This document shows positions 9,501 to 17,644 of a stretch of 64,000 bases of DNA, in pieces (position 1 is the stretch's first letter; each line of letters opens with the position of its first letter). This DNA is from Haloplanus aerogenes (lineage in GTDB: Archaea; Halobacteriota; Halobacteria; Halobacteriales; Haloferacaceae): contig NZ_CP034145.1 of assembly GCF_003856835.1 (NCBI RefSeq), positions 2,666,001-2,730,000 of the forward strand, in the 5' to 3' direction. The notes beneath the pieces were generated by a model. The model was not told the origin of the DNA. It saw only the letters and a program-made list of their open reading frames with translations, and did not search any database. A program made the translations under genes and the position numbers.

Positions 9501-10758
9501 CGACAAACGACGCGGCGTCTCGAAGGTGGAACAGCTATTCGGTGTGAAAGGACTCTCCACCAGCAGTATCGACATCTCGAATATCAGGGACGAACCCCAC
9601 CCGCAGAAGGAGAACTTCGAGGCATGGATAGACGACCTGAAGCCATTCGTGTACGCGCTTCGCGTCGACAGCGACGACGACCTCACGGAGCGAAACACGA
9701 TCCGTGACCTCGAGATCGTCCTCTGTCGGTCGGTGACTGCGACGGCCTCGGTCGGCGGTGACGAGTTCGAAATCACCCTGTCCGAAGGTGAGTTCCTGCC
9801 GGACGGGTCGAGGGTCTTTTTGATCCCCGAATCGGTCGACAGCTATCAGCGACTCCGAGACGACCGACTAGCTCGACTGATCGGCGACGTCTTCGCGGAC
9901 ATCTTGGACGTCGACATCGGACGCGAAATACTCTACCTAACGACCGCGAACGACAGGGTAGACCGACTCGGTGTCTTGCTGGGTGACGACGCTGCCACCG
10001 AGCGACTACGAAACGCGGTGGAGCGACTGGACCGAGAGGTCAGGAAAGACACGTTCCCGGAACCGACAGCCCCCGATCCGGAGCCGGTGCCGGAACCAGA
10101 ACAGACACAGAACGTCACGGAAGAACAGGAGACGGAGGCTGGCGACGACGGCGATAACCGACAGGCTGAGCCGAACCGGATAACGGGAATTACTGCCGAG
10201 GAAGGTCAACTGGACCCAATATCTGGACAAACCATCTCGATCAGGCGAGTCGGGACGGGAACACAGGAGCAGTCCTCAGGCGGCTCGCGTCGAACGGCGA
10301 ATCCGGGCCGTGCAGAGACCATCGCGGCCCGGTTCGAGGAACACGAGAATCGGTTCCCACTCCCCGTCGCACACATCCAAGGCAATCGGGGTTACGGCTG
10401 TGATGTGCTGAGCTTCGAGAGCCAAGAGGATCGATCGGCGTTCAAATCCGATCCAGACGTTCAGCTGATCGACAGACATATCGAGGTCAAAGGGAGTACG
10501 AGCCGGAAAGGAGCAGTCACGCTCTCGGATAACGAACTCGCGAAGGCTCGCGAGCAAGGTGACGACTACTACCTGTACCGGGTGTACGAGGGAAGCACCG
10601 ATTCCGAGGGATTCGAACTGGTTATCCTCCGGAATCCCCTCGCCCACGGCGACGCAGTCGAGACGAAAGTGGAGGTGAATCCACATCGTACGGACCAGGG
10701 CACCCTCTACCGTCTCGATGTCACTGCCGACGGCGACGACGAAGAGCGGACGAAATAA
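6568..10758 (+). CDS. large GHKL ATPase / DUF3883 (NO VEIN C-terminal-like) protein, probable defence gene
   Basis: The protein has 1396 residues from ATG 6568. The open frame runs upstream to 6175, but that part lies antisense to the previous gene and the TATA-like element sits just before 6568. Residues about 40-130 form a sacsin/Hsp90-like GHKL ATPase: ELIQNADDA (N box, 53-61), ANTGAAF (G1, 83-89) and IGYKGLGFRSV (G2, 112-122). Residues about 1254-1380 match DUF3883, with GYGCDVLSFE and HIEVKGSTS, a spacing like the D...ExK core of PD-(D/E)XK nucleases. The middle is long and unassigned. Such HATPase-DUF3883 fusions are common in prokaryotic defence islands. Here the gene stands alone between housekeeping genes, and its base composition is visibly lower in GC than its neighbours, which suggests horizontal acquisition. 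Defence function is inferred. Confidence 0.75.
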   Translation: MTRGLQKEGWEEWLREQRSKMEDVYRRDPDRIFSDYTREAEAVRGYSGRGMLELIQNADDAGRDYAEPVDLLIELTDQGLFVANTGAAFTPEGVSSLILSDNSPKQFRKDCIGYKGLGFRSVLNWASRVVVHSGDVSIGFSEAFASAQLERLREDDEIDAKARRFEKRGIATPIATLSTPHLLSNGKVDDPKLREVYNRGCQLRTNGYDTVIGVPLPEAEQRAKVQREIDALFEEITLFLRNIGRIRIRSDERDEEWRVNRTENAVTIHREDGDSVSWQLFEESGEIPSAYRRPSQTEDKYEIKIAVPEDLDRLESTSNLFVFFPTKVSFPFPMLAHATFEVTENRDHLTNSETNRFVATKLASLMVNAAEEKKSIEDPWAALRTVSSSGEIGSTLEELESIDGSDTFDEMLRMEASSRALIPVQNGTFTTPDCAYRISGNFDDLLHGERFDDICLHVNNAEVDTQLEKLDVQSIGYDDLKRRINEIASDLSLETRATLIARLVDEDIIEDESPPALLIDSDRATVDAGTTVFLPPQDDAVTLPEWIPQRILHPELAAELRERWNLRAIRDLRMKLSAFGVREYNLSGLVQSVSAEANRRVKDDPDAELEWRMEMLEVLWKLYQLGVDGVNLSNIPIEIPTRTGTVERADSLYLTAEYPNGDLVEQLYGPVDPSSFVADPEQLPFSDDRERLEDFLCWLGVAHEPRIERVRPDDPAYHDYVVDSLEYPARFEALTKESAERVSGTRSRLTEVQTVDRLAEVLTHADPHAILAWLTTIGRTLDEWRQEGDIDGAFEIKPQYKQYWRTLSGQSIPSHPLWLLKTSAWLPTENGEPQPPQTCSTAEFAREISPLIGYPTIEMAHPLLEGSGIDETAVVTTLRKIGVTSTITDLSWDAFYRILSELPERDPAGEVAPRVYRTLYANKDGTPPAELYGEFVDGGEMLGIDDGTSNYYPVTELRYADSESIPTPITDEYPLLALDKRRGVSKVEQLFGVKGLSTSSIDISNIRDEPHPQKENFEAWIDDLKPFVYALRVDSDDDLTERNTIRDLEIVLCRSVTATASVGGDEFEITLSEGEFLPDGSRVFLIPESVDSYQRLRDDRLARLIGDVFADILDVDIGREILYLTTANDRVDRLGVLLGDDAATERLRNAVERLDREVRKDTFPEPTAPDPEPVPEPEQTQNVTEEQETEAGDDGDNRQAEPNRITGITAEEGQLDPISGQTISIRRVGTGTQEQSSGGSRRTANPGRAETIAARFEEHENRFPLPVAHIQGNRGYGCDVLSFESQEDRSAFKSDPDVQLIDRHIEVKGSTSRKGAVTLSDNELAKAREQGDDYYLYRVYEGSTDSEGFELVILRNPLAHGDAVETKVEVNPHRTDQGTLYRLDVTADGDDEERTK

Positions 10759-10778
10759 CATCGCATCGCACGGTCGAG

Positions 10779-11705
10779 TTACGCTTGGAGACGAGCGACC
10801 GTCGTCGTCTCCTGCTCCTCCAGTTGGATCAACCCGTCGTCGGACAGATCCGACAGGAGCCCACGAAGCCACTCCCGACCGTACTTCCCCTCGGGCGCGT
10901 AGTCCACCCGCACTCGCGGCCCCAACTCGTCCAGCGCGAGTTCGTCGTACTCCTTCAGCGCCGAAATCACCCGCCCACGCATCTGCCGCCGACTCCCCTC
11001 GAAACTCGGCTGGGTCGGCACGTCGGGCGCGGTGAAATCGCCCGTCTCGTAGGCGCGACACCACTCCCGCCACGGACAGCCTGCCTCGTCACACCGGGGA
11101 CGCTGCTGGCAGGCCACGCCGCCGAGTTCCATGATCGCGTTGTTCCAGACCCGGGACTCGCCGGCGGGCATGAGAGTCTGGGCGGCACGGTCGAAGGTAG
11201 AATCGTCGTCCGGAACCTCGAAGGCGCGGTAGAGTACCCGCTTGACGTTCGTGTCGACAACGGCATCCCCATTGTTGAACGCGAAACTGGCGACGGCGTT
11301 GGCGGTGTAGGGGCCGACGCCCATCAGTTCCTGTAGCTCGCTCGGCGTCTCGGGAAACTCGCCGCCGTAGTCGTCGACGACCTGTCCCGCCGCCTCGTGG
11401 AGGTAGCGCGCGCGGTTGTTGTAGCCGAGGCGCTGGTCGGACCAGAACGCGACCACGTCGCTCCGGTCGGCGGAAGCGAGTGCCTCGACGGTCGGCCACC
11501 GGTCGAGGAAGGCGTCCCACGCCTCGACCACCCGATCTAGCTGAGTCTGCTGGCTCATCACCTCTGAGACGAGGATGGCGTAGGGATCGTCGGTCCGTCG
11601 CCACGGGTAGTCGCGGTGATCGGCCTCGTACCACTCGATCAAGGCCGTGCGGACGGCGTCGAGGTCGTCGGGGAGCGCGGCGTCCTCGCGCTCGGTTCCG
11701 GTCAT
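10779..11705 (-). CDS. mutY: A/G-specific adenine DNA glycosylase MutY
   Basis: The 308-residue HhH-GPD glycosylase has the MutY catalytic Glu in SEVMSQQTQLDRV and the helix-hairpin-helix segment LMGVGPYTANAVASFAF. VDTNVKRVL carries the catalytic Asp. The four iron-sulfur cysteines read CQQRPRCDEAGCPWREWC; their spacing (C-x5-C-x4-C-x5-C) differs slightly from the bacterial x6-x2-x5 pattern. It removes adenine mispaired with 8-oxoguanine. The C-terminal part is shorter than bacterial MutY and looks like a compact winged-helix region rather than a full NUDIX-like domain. It converges on the large GHKL gene with a 20-base gap. Confidence 0.93.
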   Translation of the reverse strand: MTGTEREDAALPDDLDAVRTALIEWYEADHRDYPWRRTDDPYAILVSEVMSQQTQLDRVVEAWDAFLDRWPTVEALASADRSDVVAFWSDQRLGYNNRARYLHEAAGQVVDDYGGEFPETPSELQELMGVGPYTANAVASFAFNNGDAVVDTNVKRVLYRAFEVPDDDSTFDRAAQTLMPAGESRVWNNAIMELGGVACQQRPRCDEAGCPWREWCRAYETGDFTAPDVPTQPSFEGSRRQMRGRVISALKEYDELALDELGPRVRVDYAPEGKYGREWLRGLLSDLSDDGLIQLEEQETTTVARLQA

Positions 11706-11825
11706 CGTCGGCAGGTAGGGACGGGGTGGGTTAGACGTGATGGTTCGAGGGCGGTGATGACCGTCTCGGAACGGTGGCCAGCATCAGTCGAAAGCCGTAT
11801 TCGGCGGCCACTCGTTGCCACCGCT

Positions 11826-12149
11826 ATGAGTCTCGACGACCTGAACGCGGACGTGAAAGCTGCCTACAGCGACCTCGGTGACGAGGTGCGTGTCGATCTG
11901 GATCGGGAGACGCGCAACGAACTCGCGATGTTGCTGGCGGCGTTCGACGGAAATCGGGAGGAACTCGTTCGGCGAGCGATCCACGCTCTCTATCGCTCGA
12001 CGGTCGACACCGGCGACCTCGATTTCCACCTCCGGCAGGGGTACGACGTGACCTACGACGAGTATCTCTCGGGAATGACGTACGACGAGATGAGCGGCAA
12101 CAGCGTCTCACAGTTCGATCAGAGCGACGAGCGACGATACCAGCAGTAG
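11826..12149 (+). CDS. small conserved protein, possibly ribbon-helix-helix-like
   Basis: The 107-residue acidic protein starts at ATG 11826; the longer frame from 11616 is antisense to mutY and is rejected. The segment VRVDLDRETRNELAMLL followed by a second helix ending in RRAIHALY has the strand-helix-helix look of a CopG/Arc-type DNA-binding or oligomerisation domain. The rest is polar with a Tyr-rich tail. No named family is recognised, so regulation is only a guess. Confidence 0.55.
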   Translation: MSLDDLNADVKAAYSDLGDEVRVDLDRETRNELAMLLAAFDGNREELVRRAIHALYRSTVDTGDLDFHLRQGYDVTYDEYLSGMTYDEMSGNSVSQFDQSDERRYQQ

Positions 12150-12248
12150 TCGAAAGCGCGGCTCGCGCCGGACCAATCTCACCGGAATCCGAGCCGACCA
12201 CGCGGATACGCAAGTGGTTTGTGAGGGTGTTTGCAAGGTCGAGTTACG

Positions 12249-12707
12249 ATGGACATCGAGATCGTCTGGGGTACCGGAGAGGGCAAGACCACCCTGAGTG
12301 CGTTCGACAAGGCGTTGAGCGAGGGTGGCATCCACAACTACAATCTGGTCACGCTCTCGTCGGTGATCCCCGAGGGCGCGACCGTGGTCGAGCAAGGAAC
12401 CCACGAACAACGGTGGGACGTGGGGGAACTCGTCGCCGTCATCCTCGCCGAGAACGAGTCGCTGGTGCAGGACGAAACCATCGCGGCGGGGCTCGGCTGG
12501 GCGACCGCGGAGGAGGGCGGTGTCTTCTTCGAAGGGAGCGGCGAGAGCGCGTCGAACGTCGAAAAGCGGATCACTCGCGGGATCGAGACCGCCAAGGAGA
12601 CCCGTGATTCGTGGACGTGGCACGACGGCATCGAGATGAAAGTCGTCGAGCACACCGTCGAACAGGCGGGCGCCGTCGTCGTCTCTGCCGTCCATCGGCC
12701 GGTGTAG
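12249..12707 (+). CDS. pdaD: pyruvoyl-dependent arginine decarboxylase
   Basis: The 152-residue protein has the PvlArgDC signature: GTGEGKTTLSAFDKAL near the N-terminus and LVTLSSVIPEGA at residues 33-44. The Ser37-Ser38 pair is the expected self-cleavage site that turns Ser38 into the pyruvoyl cofactor and splits the chain into beta and alpha subunits. The family decarboxylates arginine to agmatine, which archaea use for polyamine synthesis and for agmatidine in tRNA-Ile2. Length matches the family. I chose ATG 12249 over an in-frame upstream codon at 12231 because homologues start with the short MDIxIVWGTG leader. It is probably monocistronic. Confidence 0.88.
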   Translation: MDIEIVWGTGEGKTTLSAFDKALSEGGIHNYNLVTLSSVIPEGATVVEQGTHEQRWDVGELVAVILAENESLVQDETIAAGLGWATAEEGGVFFEGSGESASNVEKRITRGIETAKETRDSWTWHDGIEMKVVEHTVEQAGAVVVSAVHRPV

Positions 12708-12782
12708 AGCGCGGTCGTCTTCTCCGCTCGCCCGTCTCGCAGTAGCGGACGGTTTTTGTGCCGCGGCCGCCCCGGATACGGT

Positions 12783-13052
12783 ATGGACACCGCGGACGTC
12801 GAACGTCTGATCGAGGAAGGTATCGAGGACGCCGAGGCGACGGTCACCAAACCCCGCGTGCCGGACGAGGACCACGAGGACGCCCACTTCGCCGCGGTCG
12901 TTATCTCGCCCGCCTTCGAGGGCGTACCCCTCGTCCAGCAACACCAGATGGTGTACGACGCGCTGGAGGGACACATGACGACGGATATCCACGCGATGGA
13001 GATGAAGACGTACACGCCGGAGGCGTACGAGGAACACGGACCCGACGCGTAG
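12783..13052 (+). CDS. bolA: BolA family protein
   Basis: The 89-residue protein starts at ATG 12783. The segment HFAAVVISPAFEGVPLVQQHQMVYDAL matches the core helix-loop-strand of BolA (the FxGxxxVxxHxxVYxxL pattern). BolA proteins partner monothiol glutaredoxins in iron-sulfur cluster handling in other organisms; the partner is not in this window. It lies 75 bases after pdaD and 48 bases before fumC on the same strand. Confidence 0.85.
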   Translation: MDTADVERLIEEGIEDAEATVTKPRVPDEDHEDAHFAAVVISPAFEGVPLVQQHQMVYDALEGHMTTDIHAMEMKTYTPEAYEEHGPDA

Positions 13053-13100
13053 CGGGCGCGTAGCGGTACCTTTTACGACGCGGCCGCCGTTCGCTCGCGC

Positions 13101-14531
13101 ATGAGCGACGATAGCGGTGAGGACGGATTCCGCGTCGAACGGGACAGCCTCGGCGAGATTCGCGTGCCCGCCGACGCCTACTGGGGAGCCCAGACCCAGC
13201 GCGCGGTGGAAAATTTCCCGATCAGCGACGCGCGGTTCGGGCGGCGATTCGTTCGCGCGCTCGGCGTCGTCAAGAAATCGGCGGCGCGGGCCAACCGTGA
13301 TCTGGGCCTCGTCGACGACGAGATCGCGACGGCCATCGTCGACGCCGCGGACGAGGTGATCGCTGGCGAGCACGACGACCAGTTCCCGGTCGACGTGTTC
13401 CAGACCGGATCGGGCACCTCCTCGAACATGAATGCCAACGAGGTGATCGCCAACCGCGCGGCGGAACTGATGGGCTCGGAGGTGGGCGACCGGGTGGTCC
13501 ACCCCAACGACCACGTCAACTTCGGACAGTCCTCGAACGACGTGATCCCCACCGCGATGCACGTCGCGGCGCTGGAGGCGGTGGAGAAGGATCTCGTGCC
13601 CGCGCTGGAGACGCTCGCCGCGGCGCTCGACGAGAAAGCCGAGGCGTTCGACGGCGTCGTCAAGACCGGCCGCACCCACCTGCAGGACGCCACCCCCGTC
13701 CGCCTCGGGCAGGAGTTCGGCGGCTACCGCACGCAGGTCGAGAAGGGCATCGAGCGCTGTGAGTCGGTCCAGCCCCGACTCGCGGAACTCGCCCTCGGTG
13801 GGACAGCGACGGGGACGGGGCTGAACACCCACCCCGAGTTCCCCGAACGCGCGGCGGCGTACATCGCCGAGGAGACGGACCTCCCCTTCCGCGAGGCGGA
13901 CGACCACTTCGAGGCGCAGGCCGCCCACGACGCCATGGGCGAGGCCCACGGCGCCCTGCGGACGGTCGCGGGCTCGCTGAACAAGATCGCCAACGACCTC
14001 CGACTGCTCGCCTCCGGCCCGCGCAACGGGCTGGGCGAAATCGAACAGCCCGAGAACCAGCCGGGATCGTCGATCATGCCCGGCAAAATAAATCCGGTCG
14101 TCGCCGAGGCGGTCAATCAGGTCCACACGCAGGTCGTGGGCAACGACGCCGCCGTCTCCGCCGGCGCGGCGGGCGGTCAACTCGACCTCAACCTCTACAA
14201 ACCCGTCGTCGCGTACAACTTCCTCCAGTCGGCCGACCTCCTCGCGAACGCCGCCGAGACGTTCGCGGAGAAATTCGTGGCGAAACTGGAGGCGAACGAG
14301 GACCACTGTGCCGACGCCGTCGAGCGGTCGATGGCGCTGGCGACGGCGCTCAACCCCGCCATCGGCTACGACAAGGCGTCGGAAGTCGCCAAGGCGGCGC
14401 TGAAAGAGGGCAAGACCGTCCGCGAGGTGGCGGTGGCGAAAGGCTACCTCACCGAGGCGGAAGCGGACGAGGTACTCGATCCCGAGCGGATGACTCACCG
14501 GGGGATTCTGAGCGGCGACGGCGACGAGTAG
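13101..14531 (+). CDS. fumC: class II fumarate hydratase
   Basis: The 476-residue protein has all class II fumarase/aspartase superfamily signatures: GSGTSSNMNANEVIANRA, KTGRTHLQDATPV and the active-site loop GSSIMPGKINPV. It interconverts fumarate and malate in the citric acid cycle as a cytoplasmic, iron-independent tetramer. Length and order of motifs are typical. A long antisense frame across it is a codon-bias shadow. Start ATG 13101 lies about 30 bases after a TTTT-containing patch that could be its promoter. Confidence 0.95.
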   Translation: MSDDSGEDGFRVERDSLGEIRVPADAYWGAQTQRAVENFPISDARFGRRFVRALGVVKKSAARANRDLGLVDDEIATAIVDAADEVIAGEHDDQFPVDVFQTGSGTSSNMNANEVIANRAAELMGSEVGDRVVHPNDHVNFGQSSNDVIPTAMHVAALEAVEKDLVPALETLAAALDEKAEAFDGVVKTGRTHLQDATPVRLGQEFGGYRTQVEKGIERCESVQPRLAELALGGTATGTGLNTHPEFPERAAAYIAEETDLPFREADDHFEAQAAHDAMGEAHGALRTVAGSLNKIANDLRLLASGPRNGLGEIEQPENQPGSSIMPGKINPVVAEAVNQVHTQVVGNDAAVSAGAAGGQLDLNLYKPVVAYNFLQSADLLANAAETFAEKFVAKLEANEDHCADAVERSMALATALNPAIGYDKASEVAKAALKEGKTVREVAVAKGYLTEAEADEVLDPERMTHRGILSGDGDE

Positions 14532-14654
14532 GTCGGGAATCCGACGGGCGGGAATCGACCGAATGATCGGCTCTCGTCGGGCTGTGCGGTGAGACACACG
14601 TTAGCATGGAACCGAAACGACACGTTGATGTAGGATGCTGTCAATTCTCCGATT

Positions 14655-14813
14655 ATGCCGCAGATGCACGTCTCTACCCGCCGGGATCTGCTCGTGTGCC
14701 GAAAATGTGATGCCGAGTTCCCGGAGGGTCGTGCGACCAAGGACGGGTGGACGTACGAGTGCCCGGAGTGCGGCGAGGCGACCGGTCTGGGTGAGGGCCT
14801 GCGGCGCGTCTAA
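14655..14813 (+). CDS. zinc-finger microprotein (52 residues)
   Basis: A short open frame encodes a protein with one CRKC and one CPECG motif separated by about 22 residues, the layout of haloarchaeal zinc microproteins with two CxxC(G) knuckles. ATG 14655 gives MPQMHVSTRRDLL; ATG 14664 is an alternative. The codon use is like the neighbours, with strong third-position GC. It lies between fumC and the convergent surface-protein gene. Function is unknown; such proteins are often regulatory or RNA/DNA binding. Confidence 0.6.
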   Translation: MPQMHVSTRRDLLVCRKCDAEFPEGRATKDGWTYECPECGEATGLGEGLRRV

Positions 14814-14826
14814 ACCGTCTCGTCTC

Positions 14827-16389
14827 TTACTGTCGACGTAGCCCGACTCCGAGCGCCGCGAGTGCGACGACGACTGCGACCACACCGAATCCGGGCGCCG
14901 ATCCCTGCGTCCCGGCCGGTGCTGGCGTCGTCCCGTCGTCGGTGTTCGTGGCGTCCGTTCCCGTTTCCGCTTCCTCCTGCAATCGTTCCGTCGCCGCCCC
15001 TTCGACGAACGGGTGCCGCCCGGCGTCGAGTTCCGCGCCGCTCGCCATCCCATCCCCGTCCGGATCGAGCGATGGCTCGGCGACGTAGTACCGGGGGTCC
15101 TCCGGCAGCGGCGGCAGGTCGTCCGTGGTCGCGTAGCGGTCCAGCCACGAACCGATCGACTCGTCACCCGTCACCTCCACCACTGCGGCGCGGAAGGCGC
15201 GATAGTTGCGGAACGGCTCCGTCCGCCCAGCGAACACGTCACGGAGCGTATGCTCGCCGTCCGTCCGGCGCTGAATCTCCGCGTCGAGCGCCGCGAGGAC
15301 GTGCGCGCCCTTGGCGTAGTGGGCCTTCGTCCCCCGCCACGTCTCCGAATCGGTGAGCACGACGGGCCGGCTGTCGGGCGTGTACTGCGTCGCGCGGAGG
15401 CCGTCGAGGAAGGAGTCGTACGTGCCGACGCCGTCGTTGAAGGCGAACAGGCGGCCGTAGTACTCGGCCGTCGCCTCGGTCAGCCACGTCGCGTCCTCCC
15501 GGCCGACCGTGCTCAGTCGCGTGTGGACGTACTCGTGCGTGAACACCGACCCCGTCGAGTCCAGGCGGAGGCCCGTACTCCCCACCCAGAACGCGGTGTC
15601 GACCGTCGCGGCCTGCACCGGTCCTTCCTCCAGTCCGCTCAGCGGGAGGACGAACACCGTGATCGTGTCGCGTTGCACCCCGAGGTCGAAGTGTTCGTTC
15701 GCGGTGCGCAGGAAGGCGATGGCCCGGTCGGGAGTCGCGCTCTCGGCGCCGAGGACGAACGTCGCACGCTCGTCGGCGACGGTCACGTTCCGGCGTTCGT
15801 GGGGGCCGAGATACGCCAGGTGGCTCCGCGCGAAGCCCTGTTCGCCCGCAGCCACGTCGAAGGAGGTGGTCTGGAGGGGCTGTGCGTCGGTCCGCACCTG
15901 AATACGCGTCTGGGGTTCGGAGACGAGCGCCCAGTCGTCGCGTTCGATCCCCCGGACGCCCGAGGCGAGCGAGTCACTCACCGCCATACGGATCGAGATG
16001 GTCGGCCGCTCGGTCTCGCCGTCCCAGAGGAAGTAGCCGCGTTCGGTGCGCTCGAAGCCGTCCATCCCGGCGAGGCTGATACCGTCGAGGCCCACGACGG
16101 GCACGGCGACCCGGAGGCCCGTGACGGCCGACGGCACGTCGTACGCGAAGGTGAGGGTCACACTCCCCGGCTCGGGGTTGCGGGAGGCGATGGCACGCTG
16201 GTGGAGGATCGCCTCCTCGCTCGGCGTCCCCGTCGAACCACCCTCGTGCGTGGGCAGGGTCGTCCACTCGGCGGCATCCGGGTCGCTATCTACCGTCGCG
16301 ACGGCGGGTGCGACGCCCGCGACGACGAGTGAGCCGACGACGACGAGGAGTACGAGCGTCCGAGACAGGCGAGAGGTCATGGCGCGCAT
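14827..16389 (-). CDS. secreted gluzincin-like metallopeptidase with PGF-CTERM-like anchor
   Basis: The 520-residue exported protein has an N-terminal signal peptide (VVVGSLVVAGVAPAVA) and a metallopeptidase zinc site HEYVH followed about 20 residues later by TEATAEYY, the HExxH...E arrangement of gluzincins (M1/M61-like). A DPDGDGMASGAELD motif near residue 440 resembles a calcium-binding thrombospondin type-3 repeat. The end, APGFGVVAVVVALAALGVGLRRQ-like, combines a PGF triplet, a hydrophobic helix and basic residues. This is the PGF-CTERM signal processed by archaeosortase A for lipid anchoring at the cell surface. An in-frame ATG at 16380 may be the true start. It diverges from ccmE. Confidence 0.75.
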   Translation of the reverse strand: MRAMTSRLSRTLVLLVVVGSLVVAGVAPAVATVDSDPDAAEWTTLPTHEGGSTGTPSEEAILHQRAIASRNPEPGSVTLTFAYDVPSAVTGLRVAVPVVGLDGISLAGMDGFERTERGYFLWDGETERPTISIRMAVSDSLASGVRGIERDDWALVSEPQTRIQVRTDAQPLQTTSFDVAAGEQGFARSHLAYLGPHERRNVTVADERATFVLGAESATPDRAIAFLRTANEHFDLGVQRDTITVFVLPLSGLEEGPVQAATVDTAFWVGSTGLRLDSTGSVFTHEYVHTRLSTVGREDATWLTEATAEYYGRLFAFNDGVGTYDSFLDGLRATQYTPDSRPVVLTDSETWRGTKAHYAKGAHVLAALDAEIQRRTDGEHTLRDVFAGRTEPFRNYRAFRAAVVEVTGDESIGSWLDRYATTDDLPPLPEDPRYYVAEPSLDPDGDGMASGAELDAGRHPFVEGAATERLQEEAETGTDATNTDDGTTPAPAGTQGSAPGFGVVAVVVALAALGVGLRRQ

Positions 16390-16544
16390 TGGAAACGGTG
16401 GCTCAAGAATCTGTGGCCGGATCGACGCGGCCGTGAGCCTGCCGAGCGGGGCGATTGATCGTGGATGTGCGACCCACGTCTACACTATTACATCGCCGAT
16501 AGTGATCCGACACAATCAAGAATCGTCGGCTCGGATGTGGGCCA

Positions 16545-16919
16545 GTGCGACGGAAAAACAAGCTCCTCGTCACGATTGTGGGGGTAGTGGTGCTTCTCGG
16601 CGTGCTCGGTGTGTCGAGCATGAACGCCTCTGCTGCGTTCGTGAGTCCAACACAACTGTCCGACGACGACTACGACGGCGAGTGGGTGAATCTCGAGGGG
16701 TCGGTGCAGAACCTCGACACGCAAGGGCAGCGGGCGACGTTCGAGGTGACCGACGGCAACCACTCGACACGCGTCGTCTACGAGGGGACGCTCCCCGAGA
16801 CGATGGGCGAGAATCGCATCGTCGTCGCCAAAGGGCGAGTCGAGGGCGACACGCTCGTCGCCAAGCAGCTCTCCGTCCGTGCCCACGAGGGGTCCGAACG
16901 GCCCGCCGAGGCGCGATGA
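16545..16919 (+). CDS. ccmE: cytochrome c maturation protein CcmE (haem chaperone)
   Basis: The 124-residue protein has one N-terminal membrane helix and a CcmE OB-fold core (VNLEGSVQNL, VVYEGTLPETMGENRIVVAKG). Bacterial CcmE binds haem covalently through His in a KHDExY motif. Here the corresponding region reads SVRAHEGSE, which keeps a His but lacks the usual Lys-His-Asp context and the Tyr. The start is GTG. Its stop overlaps the ccmA start (ATGA), and the position at the head of ccmA and ccmB supports the call. Confidence 0.8.
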   Translation: MRRKNKLLVTIVGVVVLLGVLGVSSMNASAAFVSPTQLSDDDYDGEWVNLEGSVQNLDTQGQRATFEVTDGNHSTRVVYEGTLPETMGENRIVVAKGRVEGDTLVAKQLSVRAHEGSERPAEAR

Positions 16920-17644
16920 CGGAGACGGCGATTCGGGTAGCCGACGTGACGAAGGCGTACGGCCGCGTCACCGCCGTCGACGGCCTCTCCTTCGCCGTCG
17001 AGGACGGCGAGACGGTCGGGCTGTTCGGGCCGAACGGGGCCGGCAAGACCACGCTCTTGCGGATGCTCGCGGGACTCGTCCGTCCGACCGGCGGGACGAT
17101 CACCCTCGGCGCGTCGGAACTGACGCCGGACGACCACGCCGTCTACCGCCGGCTCGGCGTCGTGACCCACGATACGATGCTGTACGACGCCCTCACCGCC
17201 CGCGAGAACCTCCGGGTCCACGCCGACCTCCACGGCCTCGACGACCCGGCGGCACGCTGCGAGACGGTGCTGGACACCGTGGGCCTGCGCGAGCGAGCGA
17301 GCCAGCGGCCCGAGGCGTTCTCCCACGGCCTCTGCAAGCGACTGTCGCTCGCCCGCGCGCTCCTGCACCGGCCGGACGTGTTGCTCCTCGACGAACCCTA
17401 CACCGGACTCGATCAGCGGTCGGTCGCCGATCTGGAGGCCGTCCTCGACGGCTTCGACGACCGGACCGTCGTCCTGACGACCCACGACATCGACCGCGGG
17501 GTCGACCGGTGTGACCGGGCGCTGGTGCTCGACCGGGGCGAACTCCGCGCCGACGTCTCCCTCGACGGATCCGTCGCCGACTTCGACGCCACGTATCGCC
17601 GCGCGATCGGACTGAACGAATCGGAGCGTGGCCGCGACGTATGA
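16916..17644 (+). CDS. ccmA: CcmA, ATP-binding subunit of the haem-handling ABC transporter
   Basis: The 242-residue ABC ATPase has Walker A GPNGAGKTTLL, a signature region SHGLCKRLSLARALL and Walker B VLLLDEPYTGLD, followed by THDIDRG. The signature is degenerate: SHGLCKR instead of LSGGQ. CcmA proteins often carry an SxGxxRR form, which supports this assignment over a generic ABC-2 exporter. With CcmB and CcmC it releases holo-CcmE from the haem-loading complex at the membrane. It overlaps ccmE and ccmB by four bases each. Confidence 0.85.
   Translation: MTETAIRVADVTKAYGRVTAVDGLSFAVEDGETVGLFGPNGAGKTTLLRMLAGLVRPTGGTITLGASELTPDDHAVYRRLGVVTHDTMLYDALTARENLRVHADLHGLDDPAARCETVLDTVGLRERASQRPEAFSHGLCKRLSLARALLHRPDVLLLDEPYTGLDQRSVADLEAVLDGFDDRTVVLTTHDIDRGVDRCDRALVLDRGELRADVSLDGSVADFDATYRRAIGLNESERGRDV

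Noticed and set aside
12108-14597. 829-codon open frame antisense to fumC, bolA and pdaD
   Set aside because: It spans three recognisable sense genes and is Arg/Val-rich nonsense of the kind produced by codon bias.
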